A DNA stretch of 64,000 nucleotides from an uncultured Pelagibacteraceae bacterium (GTDB taxonomy: Bacteria; Pseudomonadota; Alphaproteobacteria; Pelagibacterales; Pelagibacteraceae): assembly GCA_902612325.1 (NCBI GenBank), contig CACMDB010000005.1:82285-146284 (forward strand), read 5' to 3'. The notes below the pieces were generated by a model that was not told the origin of the DNA, did not search any database, and saw only the letters and a list, made by a program, of their open reading frames with translations. The first letter of the stretch is position 1; every line of letters begins with the position of its first letter. This document shows positions 41,419-48,531 of this stretch, one piece after another. Both the position numbers and the translations under genes were made by a program.

Positions 41419-42069
41419 TTAATTATAAATTTTTCTATCAATAATTTTTTTAATTTTTAAAAAACAAGATTTTATTGTTAGGTTGGTAGTATCTATTAAT
41501 ATTGAATCTTTTGTTTTTTTTAAAGGGGATACTTTTCTTTGAAAATCATTTTTATCTCTTTTTTTAATACTTTTTAAAACATCACTAAATTTTATTTTTT
41601 TATTAATTCTCTTTAATTCCTTATATCTTCTCTTTGCTCTTATATTAATATTTGCCGTTAAAAAAAATTTGAAATCTGCGTCTGGAATTATTTTGTACGT
41701 TATATCTCTACCATCTAAGCAAGAACCATTGAAACCTTTAGGTGGATTATAGGCAATTTTTTTTTGCAATTTATCTACAAGTTTTCTAATTTTCTTGTCT
41801 TTTGCAATAAGAGAGGATTCTATACCAACTTCATTTGATAATAATTTTTTATCTGACAATTCATTTATTCTTAAATTTTTAATTTTTTTTTTTATAAACG
41901 ATAGATTAAATATTTTTTTATTCTTGAGCTTATTATAAGCTAATACACGATAAATTTTTCCAGTGTCTAAATAAAAAAGTTTATAATGTTTAGATATCAA
42001 TTTTGATTGAGTTCCAGCTCCAGCACCAGCAGGGGAGTCGATTGCAACTTTTATATATTTTTTTTTCAT
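41419..42069 (-). CDS. Cytidylate kinase-like protein with altered P-loop
   Basis: The 216-aa protein matches cytidylate kinase (Cmk) in order: KVAIDSPAGAGAGTQSK at the phosphate loop, LDTGKIYRVLA, FNGSCLDGRDITYKIIPDADFKFFLTAN and RRYKEL, ending VSPLKKTKDSILIDTTNLTI. Normal Cmk has GPxxSGKGT; here the lysine is alanine (A18). The other substrate motifs are kept. It may be a working variant typical of the lineage, or a paralogue with a changed role. It is on the opposite strand from its neighbours, 24 bp from the APS-kinase gene. Confidence 0.75.
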   Translation of the reverse strand: MKKKYIKVAIDSPAGAGAGTQSKLISKHYKLFYLDTGKIYRVLAYNKLKNKKIFNLSFIKKKIKNLRINELSDKKLLSNEVGIESSLIAKDKKIRKLVDKLQKKIAYNPPKGFNGSCLDGRDITYKIIPDADFKFFLTANINIRAKRRYKELKRINKKIKFSDVLKSIKKRDKNDFQRKVSPLKKTKDSILIDTTNLTIKSCFLKIKKIIDRKIYN

Positions 42070-42093
42070 AAAATGTTTATATAGAAATGTATA

Positions 42094-42612
42094 ATGTATA
42101 AAAATAATAAAGGAATTTTATTTTGGATCACAGGATTTTCTGGATCAGGAAAGACACAATTAGCAAAAAAAATTTATCCTTCAATAAAAAAAAAATATGG
42201 ACCTACAGTTTTATTCAGTGGTGACGATATAAGAAAAATATTTAATCTTAAGGGTTATACGTATAAAGAAAGACATGATACCGTAATGAAGTATTGTAAA
42301 TTAGCTAAGTTTGTAACCAATCAAAATGTAAATGTTATCTTTGCTGTTATAGGTATGATGGATAAAATTAGACACTGGAATAGAAAAAATATCAAAAATT
42401 ATGTTGAGATTTATATCAAGTCAGATTTGAAATTAGTAATGAGCAAAAAAAAGAAAAAAATATACAAGAAAAAAACAAAAAATGTTGTTGGATTGGATAT
42501 TAAAGCAGAACATCCAAAAAAACCTCATATTATTTTAAAAAATAATTTCAAAAAAAAAATTGAAACTTATGCAAAAGAATTACAAAGTAAGATTGATAAA
42601 CATCTTAATTGA
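42094..42612 (+). CDS. cysC: Adenylylsulfate kinase-family protein
   Basis: The 172-aa P-loop kinase has ITGFSGSGKTQLAK (P-loop residues 14-21), LFSGDDIRKIFN, and YVEIYIKSDLKLV. It ends KTKNVVGLDIKAEHPKKPHIIL. The NVVGxDI and MMDKIRHWNRKN phrases are those of the CysC-like group found in surface-polysaccharide clusters. APS kinase makes PAPS from APS; one Campylobacter member of this subgroup instead phosphorylates cytidine diphosphoramidate. The adjoining ATP sulfurylase and sulfotransferase favour APS kinase. It overlaps the convergent sat gene by 8 nt. Confidence 0.8.
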   Translation: MYKNNKGILFWITGFSGSGKTQLAKKIYPSIKKKYGPTVLFSGDDIRKIFNLKGYTYKERHDTVMKYCKLAKFVTNQNVNVIFAVIGMMDKIRHWNRKNIKNYVEIYIKSDLKLVMSKKKKKIYKKKTKNVVGLDIKAEHPKKPHIILKNNFKKKIETYAKELQSKIDKHLN

Positions 42613-43660
42613 TTAAAGAATTCTTCGATAAAAGAGATGAAATTTTTGGGCTCATTAAATAATTGGGAATTTTTTTTTTCATTTTTAAAAGATCTCTTAT
42701 ATGAGATCCACTTATCTTAATGATATTTTCTTTTTTACAACTTTTACTTTGACATTTTCTGTTTTTAATCAGTTTACATTTATTGCAATAAAAAGGTTCT
42801 TTTTCAGCTACAATTTTAATTTTCAATCGCTTTTGATTTTTTTTGCAAAAACTTTGGGATTGCATATAACTATAAAACTTTTTATACCCTGCGTGGTCTC
42901 TACCAACCCAAAAATGAGTACAACCATAGTTTTTTCTAACAATTGCATGTAATGCAGCCTCTCTATAACCAGCGTATCTAGGATATGAAAAAAAAGGTAT
43001 ACTCATTACCCTCTTGGATTTGAAAATTTTAGCAGCAATCTTATTAGCATTTACAATTAGTTCATCATTGTACTCATTTTTTTTGTATTGACCCACTAGT
43101 GGCTGTATTAATAAAGCCCCAAATTTTTTAAATAAGAAGTTATATATCCATTGATGAACTGTATGAGGAACATTTCTTGTATGAATACTTGATAAATTTT
43201 TAAAGGATCTAATTTTATATTTTTTTTTAAAAAACATTGGAGATATAAAATACTTATGACTCATATTTTTCTTGTTAATTTTTTTTAAATCAAATGATAA
43301 AAATCTATAATTTTCATTGATAAATTTTTTATAAAAGGGGTGTTTTAAGTAGTTTTTTCCATATATTTTTTTTGCAATTTTCTTTTTATCTAAATCATAA
43401 AAAATTATATTCTTTGCTTCTAATAGTTTTCTGCTTTTATAGAATATATCTAATTTTTTTTTATCTTTAATTTTGTAATAAGTTTTTTTATTTAAGCCAA
43501 AAAATATAGGAAAAGGAAAAAAGGAATTTTTAAATTTTTTTTTTTGAATAATATTCAAAAATTCATCTTTATTGACAAATTTTTTCAAAGGAAAAAAAAC
43601 ATTATTGACTAAATTTAGAAGGTCTGAGAATTGATTTTTATTAATATAAATTTTGTTCAT
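42605..43660 (-). CDS. sat: Divergent ATP sulfurylase (sulfate adenylyltransferase)
   Basis: The 351-aa protein aligns by eye with bacterial Sat: a PUA-like N-terminal domain (FFPLKKFVNKDEFLNII), the catalytic IHTRNVPHTVHQW (residues 159-171; TRN and HxxH are kept, other positions differ from QTRNPVHRAHE), QPLVG, RYAGYREAALHAIVRKNYGCTHFWVGRDHAG, and a four-cysteine C-terminal segment around FYCNKCKL. It forms APS from ATP and sulfate, or runs backwards to make ATP from APS. It is somewhat shorter than usual (about 390 aa) and rich in lysine. Confidence 0.85.
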   Translation of the reverse strand: MNKIYINKNQFSDLLNLVNNVFFPLKKFVNKDEFLNIIQKKKFKNSFFPFPIFFGLNKKTYYKIKDKKKLDIFYKSRKLLEAKNIIFYDLDKKKIAKKIYGKNYLKHPFYKKFINENYRFLSFDLKKINKKNMSHKYFISPMFFKKKYKIRSFKNLSSIHTRNVPHTVHQWIYNFLFKKFGALLIQPLVGQYKKNEYNDELIVNANKIAAKIFKSKRVMSIPFFSYPRYAGYREAALHAIVRKNYGCTHFWVGRDHAGYKKFYSYMQSQSFCKKNQKRLKIKIVAEKEPFYCNKCKLIKNRKCQSKSCKKENIIKISGSHIRDLLKMKKKIPNYLMSPKISSLLSKNSLIN

Positions 43661-43720
43661 TGATCAAGGATTGTATTTATAAGCAATTTGAATATATATA
43701 TAAATTATTTTTTTAAAAAG

Positions 43721-45265
43721 ATGTTATTTGACTTAGCTATAATTGGATTTGGTGTAATTGGTGTTGAGACCCTTTATGGAATTAAACAATCATTGATAAA
43801 AAGAAAAATTAAGAAAATAATTAAAATTGCTGTTATTGAAAAAGATTTAAATAATATACCAGGGGGTGTAGCTTATAGCAAACAAAAATCAAAATTTGGT
43901 TATTTTAATAATCCGCTTAGACTTTCTCATCAAGATTTTATCAAATGGTTTAATAAAAAAAAAAATAAAGATTTAATAATTAATTTTTCAAAAAATAATA
44001 AAAATTATAATTTAATTGATTGGTTAAAAAGAAATAATCATTTATTAAATCAAAATTTTTCTTCTTATAAAGAGATATATCTACCAAGATTGATTTATTC
44101 CTTTTTTTTGAAGGATAAGATTATTGATTTTTTAAAGTTTAAAAGAAGACTAAAAATACAATTAAAATTTTATAAAGGAGATGTTGTAAATTTAAAAAAA
44201 AAAAATTTTTATACAATTTTACCAAAAAAAAAATTTAATTGTATGGATTTAAATTTAGTTAAAAACCAAATCCAAATTAAAAAAAAAAAATTATCATTCG
44301 TTGAAAATTTAAAAGCAGAAAAAATCATAATGGGAACTGGGCTTGTTCCACCAAAAAAAATTAAAGAAATTATAAATTACTCAAACAACAACTATATATG
44401 GGATTTTTATACTAGTGGGGGGACAAGTAATTTAATTAAAAAAATTAATTTAATTCATAAAAAAAAGAAAAATATAAAATTAGTTTTCATAGGAAATAAA
44501 GCTGGTTTGCTAGAAACTATGCAGGAAATAGAGAGACTTGTTAAGACCAAAAACTTTTCAATCAAAATTATTAGTATTTCTAAAAACTCACTTACTTTAC
44601 AAAAAGCAGAACGTTCTAAAAAATTTCATCTGTTTAAATATAAATTTTTCACAAAAAAAAACATTAATCAAATTTCAAAGGCGCACCAAATTAGTAATTT
44701 ACTCCTAAAGGAATTTAAACATGCGAAAAAGTTAAAATTTAATAAATATGATGTGTGGACCAATATACTTAAAGATAAAATTATGACACATTGTTATAAT
44801 CGATTATCTCAAAAAGAAAAAAAGTTTTACAATCAAATTGTTTTTCCATTTATACGAAGTAAAACAAGATATACTTATCCAGAGACAATAAGCGCAAAAA
44901 ATAGACTTTTAAGAAGTAAAAAAATAAAATTTTTAAAAGATAAAGTTATTCTGATAATAAAAAATAGAGACAATATTTCATTAAAAACAATAACTAATAA
45001 ATTGATAAAGAGTGATATCGTAGTTAATGTTTCTGGTCCGGTGAATATCGTTGAAAACAAAGATGAAATTAAACTTGTTTCTGCACTAAAAAAAATAACA
45101 AATAAATTTAATCAAACTGGATTTACACCAAATAATAACTTTATGTTAGAAAATGGCTTATATATACCAGGTACTATTTCAAATAACTTTAATCCAGGAA
45201 GACAAACTATAATTAAAGCAATTACAAACAATACCCATAAAATAACTCAAAACATTTTTAAATAA
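43721..45265 (+). CDS. FAD/NAD(P)-binding protein of unknown substrate
   Basis: The product (about 514 aa) starts FDLAIIGFGVIGVETLYGI, a dinucleotide-binding fold, followed by IEKDLNNIPGGVAYS and FGYFNNPLRLSHQDFIKWF. IMGTGLVPPK and KLVFIGNKAGLLETMQEIERL hold a second Rossmann unit, and NNFNPGRQTIIKAI ends it. This layout is that of the FAD-NAD(P)-binding family (HpyO/SidA-like). An ATG at 43688 is in frame but adds 11 atypical residues. Lysine exceeds normal use and three A-runs of 10-12 nt lie within 100 bp of the frame. It closes the island; its substrate is unknown. Confidence 0.68.
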   Translation: MLFDLAIIGFGVIGVETLYGIKQSLIKRKIKKIIKIAVIEKDLNNIPGGVAYSKQKSKFGYFNNPLRLSHQDFIKWFNKKKNKDLIINFSKNNKNYNLIDWLKRNNHLLNQNFSSYKEIYLPRLIYSFFLKDKIIDFLKFKRRLKIQLKFYKGDVVNLKKKNFYTILPKKKFNCMDLNLVKNQIQIKKKKLSFVENLKAEKIIMGTGLVPPKKIKEIINYSNNNYIWDFYTSGGTSNLIKKINLIHKKKKNIKLVFIGNKAGLLETMQEIERLVKTKNFSIKIISISKNSLTLQKAERSKKFHLFKYKFFTKKNINQISKAHQISNLLLKEFKHAKKLKFNKYDVWTNILKDKIMTHCYNRLSQKEKKFYNQIVFPFIRSKTRYTYPETISAKNRLLRSKKIKFLKDKVILIIKNRDNISLKTITNKLIKSDIVVNVSGPVNIVENKDEIKLVSALKKITNKFNQTGFTPNNNFMLENGLYIPGTISNNFNPGRQTIIKAITNNTHKITQNIFK

Positions 45266-45317
45266 AATTTTTTGGTTTCAATTATTTTAAAATTCTTGTA
45301 ATTCTCTTTGAAAAAAA

Positions 45318-46232
45318 ATGAAAAAAGATCAATTATCTTGGGAAGAATTTTATAAAGAATGCAAAAATCGAACTTCTCTTCCAACAAAAGTTAAAGAATT
45401 TAATAGATTAGTTGCACATACAAAAAATTTTTTCATTATTTCTGGTTATGGCGCTTTCACGCCTGGTTATCTTTTACTAATTTCTAAGGATTTTCTACCA
45501 TCATTTGGTAAAATCCACTCTAGTGAATTAGAGGAGTTAAATTTTACTATTAAAATTATAAAAGATGTCATTAATCAGGAGTTAAATAGAAAGTCTGTGG
45601 TTTTTGAACATGGCATGTGTGCATGTATCGGTGGACTTGATAGGGCTCATATTCACGTAATGAGTATACATGATAATTCTAATGAAAAAACAATCTCAGA
45701 TTCTATTAATTCTGTTTTATATAATAGAAAAGCTGGGATTGAATATATTGAATATAAAAATTATAAACTTCAAAATATACATGATATTAATCAAATTTAT
45801 GAAGACATTGTTTCAAGCAAAGAAAAAAGTGATGATTATAAAGTTGTTGGAAACTTACTAAAGATTAATGATGTTAAAAATCTTTCTGAAGATAAGTGGC
45901 CTCATGTCACTTTAGATCATATCAATAATGGTGGTCATTATGTTTATTTCAAAAGTGATTACTCAAGATCATCTTTTTTAACAACTAACAATTTTCAAAC
46001 ACAATTCGGTAGAGAAGTTGTTTATGAAAACGAATTACTATTGAATAATCAATTTAAAAAAAAAGTTACTAAGTTAAAAAATCAAAACAAAAATTTACAA
46101 ATTTGGCGTTGGCAACACCATACTTTTGAAAAAGAAATTTTAGATTCTATGAAAATTGCAAAAAAAGGTTTGTTAAAACTAAATAAAATTTATAAAGATG
46201 ATTTTAAAAAATTTGAATTAAGAATTGTTTAA
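45318..46232 (+). CDS. HIT-like nucleotidyl hydrolase/transferase of unknown substrate
   Basis: The 304-aa protein seems to contain a HIT-like domain in its first half: SGYGAFTPGYLLLISKDFLPSFG is the beta-strand region and FEHGMCACIGGLDRAHIHVMSI ends with AHIHV, two of the three triad histidines. The second half has NGGHYVYFKSDYSRSSFLTT and FGREVVYENELL, perhaps a partner domain. I do not know the family. It is the first gene after the sulfation-type island and carries the same AT-rich style. Confidence 0.5.
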   Translation: MKKDQLSWEEFYKECKNRTSLPTKVKEFNRLVAHTKNFFIISGYGAFTPGYLLLISKDFLPSFGKIHSSELEELNFTIKIIKDVINQELNRKSVVFEHGMCACIGGLDRAHIHVMSIHDNSNEKTISDSINSVLYNRKAGIEYIEYKNYKLQNIHDINQIYEDIVSSKEKSDDYKVVGNLLKINDVKNLSEDKWPHVTLDHINNGGHYVYFKSDYSRSSFLTTNNFQTQFGREVVYENELLLNNQFKKKVTKLKNQNKNLQIWRWQHHTFEKEILDSMKIAKKGLLKLNKIYKDDFKKFELRIV

Positions 46233-46256
46233 TTGATATACAAATTACAGTCGATC

Positions 46257-46376
46257 TCATAAATTCATGTCTGGCCAGTCTTTATCATTATATCTATCCA
46301 GTTCTTTTTTCGTGATAGGTCTGAATAATATCCACCCAATCACAATAACTAAAGCTAATAGAATTAATGTTTGCAT
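46257..46376 (-). CDS. Small single-helix membrane protein next to the M23 peptidase gene
   Basis: ATG at 46376 opens 39 codons ending TGA at 46257. One N-terminal helix (TLILLALVIVIGWILF) precedes RPITKKELDRYNDKDWPDMN, a soluble tail. It starts 3 bp after the end of the M23 peptidase gene, on the same strand, so it probably shares the transcript. Family unknown. Confidence 0.55.
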   Translation of the reverse strand: MQTLILLALVIVIGWILFRPITKKELDRYNDKDWPDMNL

Positions 46377-46379
46377 GAT

Positions 46380-47183
46380 TTAATTTATTACAGACATAGG
46401 ATCTAGTCTAGTCTGAAACCAATTTACTCTAAAATCTAAATGTGGGCCAGTCGATCTTCCAGTTGATCCCACAGTCCCAATTATATCTCCTTGATTAATT
46501 TTATCTCCTACAGACACCATTACATTTTCAAGATGCGAATAAATAGTTGAGATGCCATGACCATGATCCATAATTATTGTTCCACCAGTATAATAAAGAT
46601 CATCTTCTGCCATAGTAACAACACCTGATCCAGATGACTTGATCATAGTTCCTTGTTTGGCAGCAATATCAATTCCATAATGTGGCCATTTAGGTTTACC
46701 ATTTAATATTCTCTGACTTCCATAAACACCACTAATGATACCTTCAACTGGCATAATAAATTGATTTTTGAAAAAAGGTAAATCTGAGTTAATTGCTCTC
46801 GCTTTACCAATTTTATTATTTTCTTCTTTTATTCTTTTGTAAACAGACTCTGGAGGTGTGACTTTACTTTCTTCTAAACCATCTATTCTTTGAATATTAT
46901 ATTTCCTTTTAAGAACTTTTTTTATTATTTTATCTTTTTTTCCATTAATAATTTTTGTAATTGTTAAATCAAATTTTCTATCTCTATCTAGTCCAAAAAC
47001 AAAAAAACCATCCTCTGATACTTTAACTTGTTTTTTATCTATTATAATTTTTGCTGTTGGATCAGTCTGTCCAATAATAAAATGTCCTTGTAAAAATTTT
47101 CCGGTAAATTCTATAGCTATTAAATTTGTAGGTATAAAACAAAAAATTAAAAAAAATAATCTAGTTATTATCTTGCAGTCCAT
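46380..47183 (-). CDS. M23-family peptidoglycan endopeptidase
   Basis: The 267-aa protein has a signal sequence (FFLIFCFIPTNLIA), a beta-rich N-terminal part and a LytM/M23 domain: HYGIDIAAKQGTMIKSSGSG with the first zinc ligands, GGTIIMDHGHGISTIYSHLENV, and GPHLDFRVNWF. The usual last motif is HxH; here it reads HLD, a change shared with other proteobacterial members as far as I recall. It probably trims periplasmic peptidoglycan. It overlaps the SDR gene by 16 nt. Confidence 0.85.
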   Translation of the reverse strand: MDCKIITRLFFLIFCFIPTNLIAIEFTGKFLQGHFIIGQTDPTAKIIIDKKQVKVSEDGFFVFGLDRDRKFDLTITKIINGKKDKIIKKVLKRKYNIQRIDGLEESKVTPPESVYKRIKEENNKIGKARAINSDLPFFKNQFIMPVEGIISGVYGSQRILNGKPKWPHYGIDIAAKQGTMIKSSGSGVVTMAEDDLYYTGGTIIMDHGHGISTIYSHLENVMVSVGDKINQGDIIGTVGSTGRSTGPHLDFRVNWFQTRLDPMSVIN

Positions 47184-47935
47184 CCACCATCAACCAATAA
47201 TGAAGTACCTGTAATCATTGCTGCAGCATCAGAGGCAAGAAAAACAGCTGCACTTGAAACATCAGAAAGTTCAGCAAATTTTCCTAGCGGAATATTTCCT
47301 AAAACTTCTTTTTTAAATTTTTTACTTTTGAGAAATTTTTTTGTCATAGGAGTAACTACAAATGTAGGGCAAACAGTGTTTACTCTTATGTTATATTTAG
47401 CAAGATCGATAGACATACCTTTTGTTAATCCCTCTAAACCAAATTTTGTCATGTTGTATACGCTTCGAATAGGGCCCCCAACATGACCCATTTGTGATGA
47501 CATGTTGACAATTGAACCACCAATTTTTTTTCTATTTTTTGACTTTATCATCTTAAGAGCACACAGCTGAGCAAGGTTAAAAGTTGCCATCGTATTAATC
47601 TTTACAAGATATTCCATGTTTTTAGTCTTCACTTTTGTAAAATGTTCAGGAATATTATTGCCTGCATTATTAATCAAAATATCTATTTTTGGTTGTTTAT
47701 TAATAATGCCTTTAATTTCATTATAATTTGTGATGTCACATACATAAGATTTACATTTTGACTTTAATTTTTTAATCTTTTTTGAAACTTCATCTAGATC
47801 TTTTTTAGTTCTACTAATTATAATTAAATTTGCTCCAGCTTCTGCAAGAGCTATTGCGCATGCTCTTCCAAGCCCTTTGCCAGCACCAGTGACAACTGCT
47901 GTTTTATTCTTTAAGTTATAATTTTTTAAATACAT
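47168..47935 (-). CDS. SDR-family oxidoreductase
   Basis: The 255-aa classical SDR has VTGAGKGLGRACA for cofactor binding, NNAG, a catalytic Ser in GGSIVNMSSQMGHVG and YNMTK (YxxxK). GTSLLVDGGWTAR ends it. The enzyme reduces or oxidises a keto/hydroxy substrate with NAD(P)H. Related enzymes act on gluconate or 3-ketoacyl substrates. It sits 1 nt from the TerC-like gene, with which it shares a transcript. Confidence 0.85.
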   Translation of the reverse strand: MYLKNYNLKNKTAVVTGAGKGLGRACAIALAEAGANLIIISRTKKDLDEVSKKIKKLKSKCKSYVCDITNYNEIKGIINKQPKIDILINNAGNNIPEHFTKVKTKNMEYLVKINTMATFNLAQLCALKMIKSKNRKKIGGSIVNMSSQMGHVGGPIRSVYNMTKFGLEGLTKGMSIDLAKYNIRVNTVCPTFVVTPMTKKFLKSKKFKKEVLGNIPLGKFAELSDVSSAAVFLASDAAAMITGTSLLVDGGWTAR

Positions 47936-48531
47936 TATAAAAACAATATTTTAATATCTGTGTAAATCAATTCAATAGCAACAATTAATATTGCAATCAA
48001 ACCGGCCCAAGCAATCCATTTATACTTCTTAATCCAATTTGATATTAAAGTTGCCGCAAATGCCATTAAGACAATTGATAGAACCAAACCAAATACTAAT
48101 AATCCATAATGATCTCCAGCTGCTCCGGCAACTCCCAAAACATTATCTAAGCTCATTGTAAAATCTGCTAAGAGGATTGTCCAAATCGCTTTAAAAAAAC
48201 TGGAATTATCAACTTTAATATCATCATGATTTTCAGAGCCTTTAATGACATCTACATATAATTTGTAGACAATATAAAGAAGAAGCAAACCTCCAAAAAG
48301 CCTTAGCCCAGTTATTTGAAGTAAATATGCAGTCAGTAAAGTTAAAATAATTCTTAAAACAACCGCACCACCAATTCCAAAAATAATAATTTTTCTTCTT
48401 TGCTCTAAAGGAAATTTTGATGCAACCATACCAATTATTATTGCATTGTCTCCTGCAAGGACTAAATCGATTAAAATAATTTGAGTTAATATAGTTAATT
48501 GTTCTGGTGTAAATAATTCAGCAAACATCAA
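47935..48531 (-). CDS. TerC-family integral membrane protein (YjbE-like)
   Basis: The 198-aa protein has about seven helices and the family motifs DLVLAGDNAIIIGM and ADFTMSLDNVLGVAGAA, whose paired Asp-Asn sites probably bind a metal ion. TerC relatives include manganese exporters that load enzymes during secretion. A long acidic loop, GSENHDDIKVDNSSF, lies between the halves. It overlaps the GMC gene by 4 nt. The substrate is not shown. Confidence 0.88.
   Translation of the reverse strand: MMFAELFTPEQLTILTQIILIDLVLAGDNAIIIGMVASKFPLEQRRKIIIFGIGGAVVLRIILTLLTAYLLQITGLRLFGGLLLLYIVYKLYVDVIKGSENHDDIKVDNSSFFKAIWTILLADFTMSLDNVLGVAGAAGDHYGLLVFGLVLSIVLMAFAATLISNWIKKYKWIAWAGLIAILIVAIELIYTDIKILFL

Noticed and set aside
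39676..45265. Island as a prophage or transposon
   Set aside because: No integrase, transposase, terminal repeats, tRNA junction or phage structural genes were seen.
46380..47183. Inactive M23 peptidase because the last HxH reads HLD
   Set aside because: The first zinc ligands are intact and the HLD form is, as far as I recall, common in related proteobacterial peptidases.
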